The notes beneath the pieces were generated by a model. That model saw only the letters and a program-made list of their open reading frames with translations, ran no database searches and was not told where the DNA came from. A DNA stretch of 64,000 bases from Macrophomina tecta (taxonomy: Eukaryota; Ascomycota; Dothideomycetes; Botryosphaeriales; Botryosphaeriaceae). The position numbers were made by a program, and so were the translations under genes. The stretch spans positions 1,426,001 through 1,490,000 of the forward strand of contig JAKSGN010000003.1 of the NCBI GenBank assembly GCA_024180945.1, read 5' to 3'. Numbering within the stretch: the first letter of the stretch is position 1; every line of letters begins with the position of its first letter. Of the stretch, positions 61,460 to 64,000 are shown in pieces.

Positions 61460-63985
61460 ATGCCCGTAACGACTAGATCTAAGAGCCGTCTTCTATCTAC
61501 GGCACAGGATGGGGGGCTACAGCCCCCTTTCAAACCGTCTAAGACAGTCAAACACCCCTTCAAATCTTTAGACCACGCCGCTCCGAAGCAACTCTACCAA
61601 CTTGATGGGGCTCAGCCTTCTACACAGAGAACACCAAAGAAATCTCCCACAGCTCAAGATTTCAGCAGCCAATCCCCGCCTCAAGATCCCAGCAACCAAA
61701 CCTCGCCTCAGGACTCTAGCAAGAAGGAACCGCTTCAAACAATCACCAAGCCCCATTCGGCAAGCCCTGTCCCCAGCAACGTTACGAAAGCTTTTTGGCC
61801 TTGCCGAGAGTGTCCTTGCCACGACGGAACCTTCAAAGATTTGGTCGACAACTGTCTCATGTGTGGGCACTCCATGTTCGATCATGAACCACATCCCGAA
61901 GATCACTGGTACCATCGTTGCGACTATCCCTCCGAGCGAGACGAGCTAGTTACTTCCGTTCTACAACATACGCGTAACTGCGCAGTTATAGTTATTCGCG
62001 CCACACCTATGGTTGGGAAAACAACACTGCTTAAACTACTTGGCCATCACATTACTCATCACGAGTTGGACCTCGAGCCAGTTTACATTGAGTGGGAATC
62101 AAGACAGGATCGCAATGGTCTCCCATACGAGAAGTACCTTGCACAGGAGAAAATAACATGGCAAGAATGGAATGCTGAATCTCGCCCTTGTAACCCGCGA
62201 GCCCGGACCATCTACCTTATCGATGAAGCTCAAAGGTCATACGAAGAAGACACTCTATGGTCCATGCTGAAGAACTACCATAATACGAGGGACGGGTCTT
62301 TGTACGTCCTTGTCTGTGTCTACGGTGCTGCCGGAATCTCCCCACAACGCGAAACGTTTATTGAATCCCAGGCGCGACTCATGCATTCCATGCAACGTAT
62401 CGAGTTACGTCCTTCTACGCCTGGAAGTCCATATATGCTCTTCAAGCAAGAGGATACAGATGCTATGCTGAGGAAGTTCGCCCTATATCACAAATGCCAG
62501 CTCGACAACGGAGTTGTTGAATACCTCCATCGCGCTACTGGTGGCCATCCGGGCATGCTTGGGGTGCTACTATCGCACGTAAAAACTTTTTGCCGAGAGG
62601 TAAGGCGTACATACATATACTAGAGACTGGGCTTTACTAATGTTTAAAAGACTGGTGTTCCTGTACCTCGGACATTGTCGCCAGAGTTCCTTCACGAATT
62701 GATTGTCCAGCATGAAGACAGCTTCGTGGAATGGCTTGGCCGTTGGGGCAGAGGTGTCTGGTCGCCCCGGTGCGAGGGTAACGTTCAGAAGTGTCTCAGA
62801 AAGTCTGAGTACAGCCATATTCAACTGCTGGACGTAAAAAAGGCGCTACGCGAAGTCGCTATACAACCAGATGGGCTAACCCGCCGACAAAAAGACTTTG
62901 ACGCGTTTGCGTTGTGTCATAAGGCGGGCTTACTGCACACCGAACAGCCACTAGTGGGAAGCGAAGACACGAAGTTTACTTTTCCATCTCCACTACATCG
63001 ACGAGTCGCCTACCGTCGCCTTTTCCCAGGTCGAGAGCCAGATGCTGTGTTGAAGGATCTAAATCTCCGGCAGATTTGCATCAATGCAATTGCTCGATTC
63101 AGCCCGGGCGCCCTCCAAAAACGCCGGTATTCCCAGTCTAGTGGGAGCTGGGGCATTCCTGAAGCTGCCTTTCAAGATGAGCTCTACTGCTGTCTGAACC
63201 GTGAGCTCCATTATGTCCCTATTCTGTCTGAGTATTCCCACACCAAAGACGGCCGAATAGATTTCTACATCTCTGATCAAAAGTGGGGGATCGAAGTACT
63301 GCAGTGCGGAAGTAATGCAGAAATCGAGAAGCATATTGCTCGATTCGCCTACGGCGGCAAGTATCAAAGATGGGAGATCATGGACGACTACGTGATTCTC
63401 AACTTCTGCCCCAGAGCTGCGCTTCGAGAAGTTAAGATTAAAGGTAGGCTTTCTTACTATCGATGCTTATCAAAGAGGTTCACATATAATACTAACGTAT
63501 TTTACTATTTAGATGAGCAAATCAAATCCCATCTCTTTCATATCGTTGTAGAACCCGAGGAATTCACTGCGGAAATCTATACGCACGACATACAGTTGTG
63601 TCAGGCGTGGTCATTGAGTGAAGGGAGACAAAGAGCCAGTACAGACTTCTACGACTTCAATGATGATGTCTCTGATACAGCAAACTGTGCTGCTCCGCTG
63701 CAAGACGAACCAACCCAGAGGAGGGAAGGGACGACAGTAGAAATGGAGGAGAGGGAGCGACGGATGGAGGAGAGGGAGAGGGAGATGGAACGACGGATGG
63801 AGGAGAGAGAGAGAGAGATGGAGCGACAAATGGAGGAGAGAGAGAGAGAGAGGGAGCGACAAATGGAGGAGATGAGGGTAGAGATGGAGCGAGAAAAGGA
63901 GAAGATAAGGCTGCAAAGAGAGCGAGAGGATAGCAAAGAGCAGGACAAGCCAGTGCTAGGAAGAGATAGAAAAAGGAAAAGGTGA
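61460..63985 (+). CDS. P-loop NTPase fused to a PD-(D/E)XK-like nuclease domain (Crinkler-like)
   Basis: Three exons: 61460-62599, 62651-63443 and 63513-63985 (801 residues). Introns 62600-62650 (CTAAT branch) and 63444-63512 (perfect TACTAAC). Residues 66-90 hold three 9-residue QD-S-rich repeats. Next is a putative zinc site (Cys 115, 118, 120, 132, 135 with nearby His), then an NTPase core: Walker A ATPMVGKT at 181-188 and Walker B IYLIDE at 251-256. Around 557-620 the restriction-endonuclease-like part shows E557 (FQDEL), D584 (GRIDFYI) and E595 (GIEVLQ; the usual Lys two residues on is not obvious), followed by HIARFAYGGKY. This architecture resembles the NTPase plus nuclease Crinkler proteins of oomycetes and fungi. 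The C-terminus is an 11-residue-repeat coiled coil and a basic GRDRKRKR tail, a likely nuclear signal. The signal peptide and LxLFLAK motif of oomycete effectors are not seen. Role (effector, self/non-self or genome defence) unknown. Confidence 0.8.
63758..63889 (+). repeat. Four 33-bp tandem units encoding an 11-residue coiled-coil repeat
   Basis: Units at 63758, 63791, 63824 and 63857, each starting CGA and encoding R-R/Q-M-E-E-x-x-x-E-x-E; differences are point changes only. Confidence 0.9.
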
Positions 63986-64000
63986 CGGTGGGAGAGGTGG

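Noticed and set aside
1..64000. CRISPR arrays, prophage or bacterial operons
   Set aside because: All recognisable genes are eukaryotic with spliceosomal introns; no spaced repeats of the CRISPR type.

Overview
The window comes from a filamentous ascomycete (Pezizomycotina). The genes carry short introns (about 46-256 nt) with GT..AG ends and CTGAC/CTAAC branch sites. The gene content is typically fungal (Zn2Cys6 regulator, Fur- and AzgA-type nucleobase transporters, GH71 glucanase), and a 23-kb AT-rich block looks like the product of repeat-induced point mutation (RIP). I cannot fix the genus.

Layout. 1-36.3 kb is a normal-composition gene region with ten genes and one decayed gene: a Zn2Cys6 transcription factor (1310-3074 +), an NCS1/Fur-type nucleobase permease (4890-6721 +), a tiny three-exon HSBP1 homologue (8127-8686 -) divergent from the rRNA-processing gene EBP2 (9027-10412 +), an AzgA-type purine permease (11306-13385 -), a methyltransferase-like protein (14537-16786 +), a 5.2-kb gene-free gap, URB2 (21961-26754 -) divergent from the MICOS subunit MIC10 (27071-27608 +), transketolase (29375-31868 +), a broken gene (about 32718-33222) and a GH71 alpha-1,3-glucanase (33794-35465 -). 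36.3-59.5 kb is a RIP-degraded nest of LTR retrotransposons with essentially no open reading frames. It contains a complete copia element with 219-bp LTRs and a CGATA target duplication, a gypsy element between two 474-bp direct repeats, an isolated 219-bp solo LTR, a nearly unmutated 743-bp solo LTR, and an antisense gypsy fragment. 59.5-61.4 kb is a complete pogo/Fot1-type DNA transposon with perfect 54-bp inverted repeats, whose transposase has five in-frame TAG codons. From 61.46 kb normal coding sequence resumes with a predicted P-loop NTPase joined to a PD-(D/E)XK-like nuclease domain (Crinkler-like) and ending in a hendecad coiled coil.

How the genes fit together. The left part is mostly housekeeping: ribosome biogenesis (EBP2, URB2), pentose phosphate pathway (transketolase) and mitochondrial cristae (MIC10). 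Two nucleobase permeases of different families lie within 9 kb of each other, downstream of a Zn2Cys6 regulator, which may be a small nucleobase-uptake neighbourhood. The right part is a classic two-speed genome arrangement, a RIP-treated transposon island directly next to an accessory NTPase-nuclease gene. Insertion order can be read from the sequence: LTR-B element, then the copia inside it, then RIP, then a fresh solo LTR-B and the pogo element.
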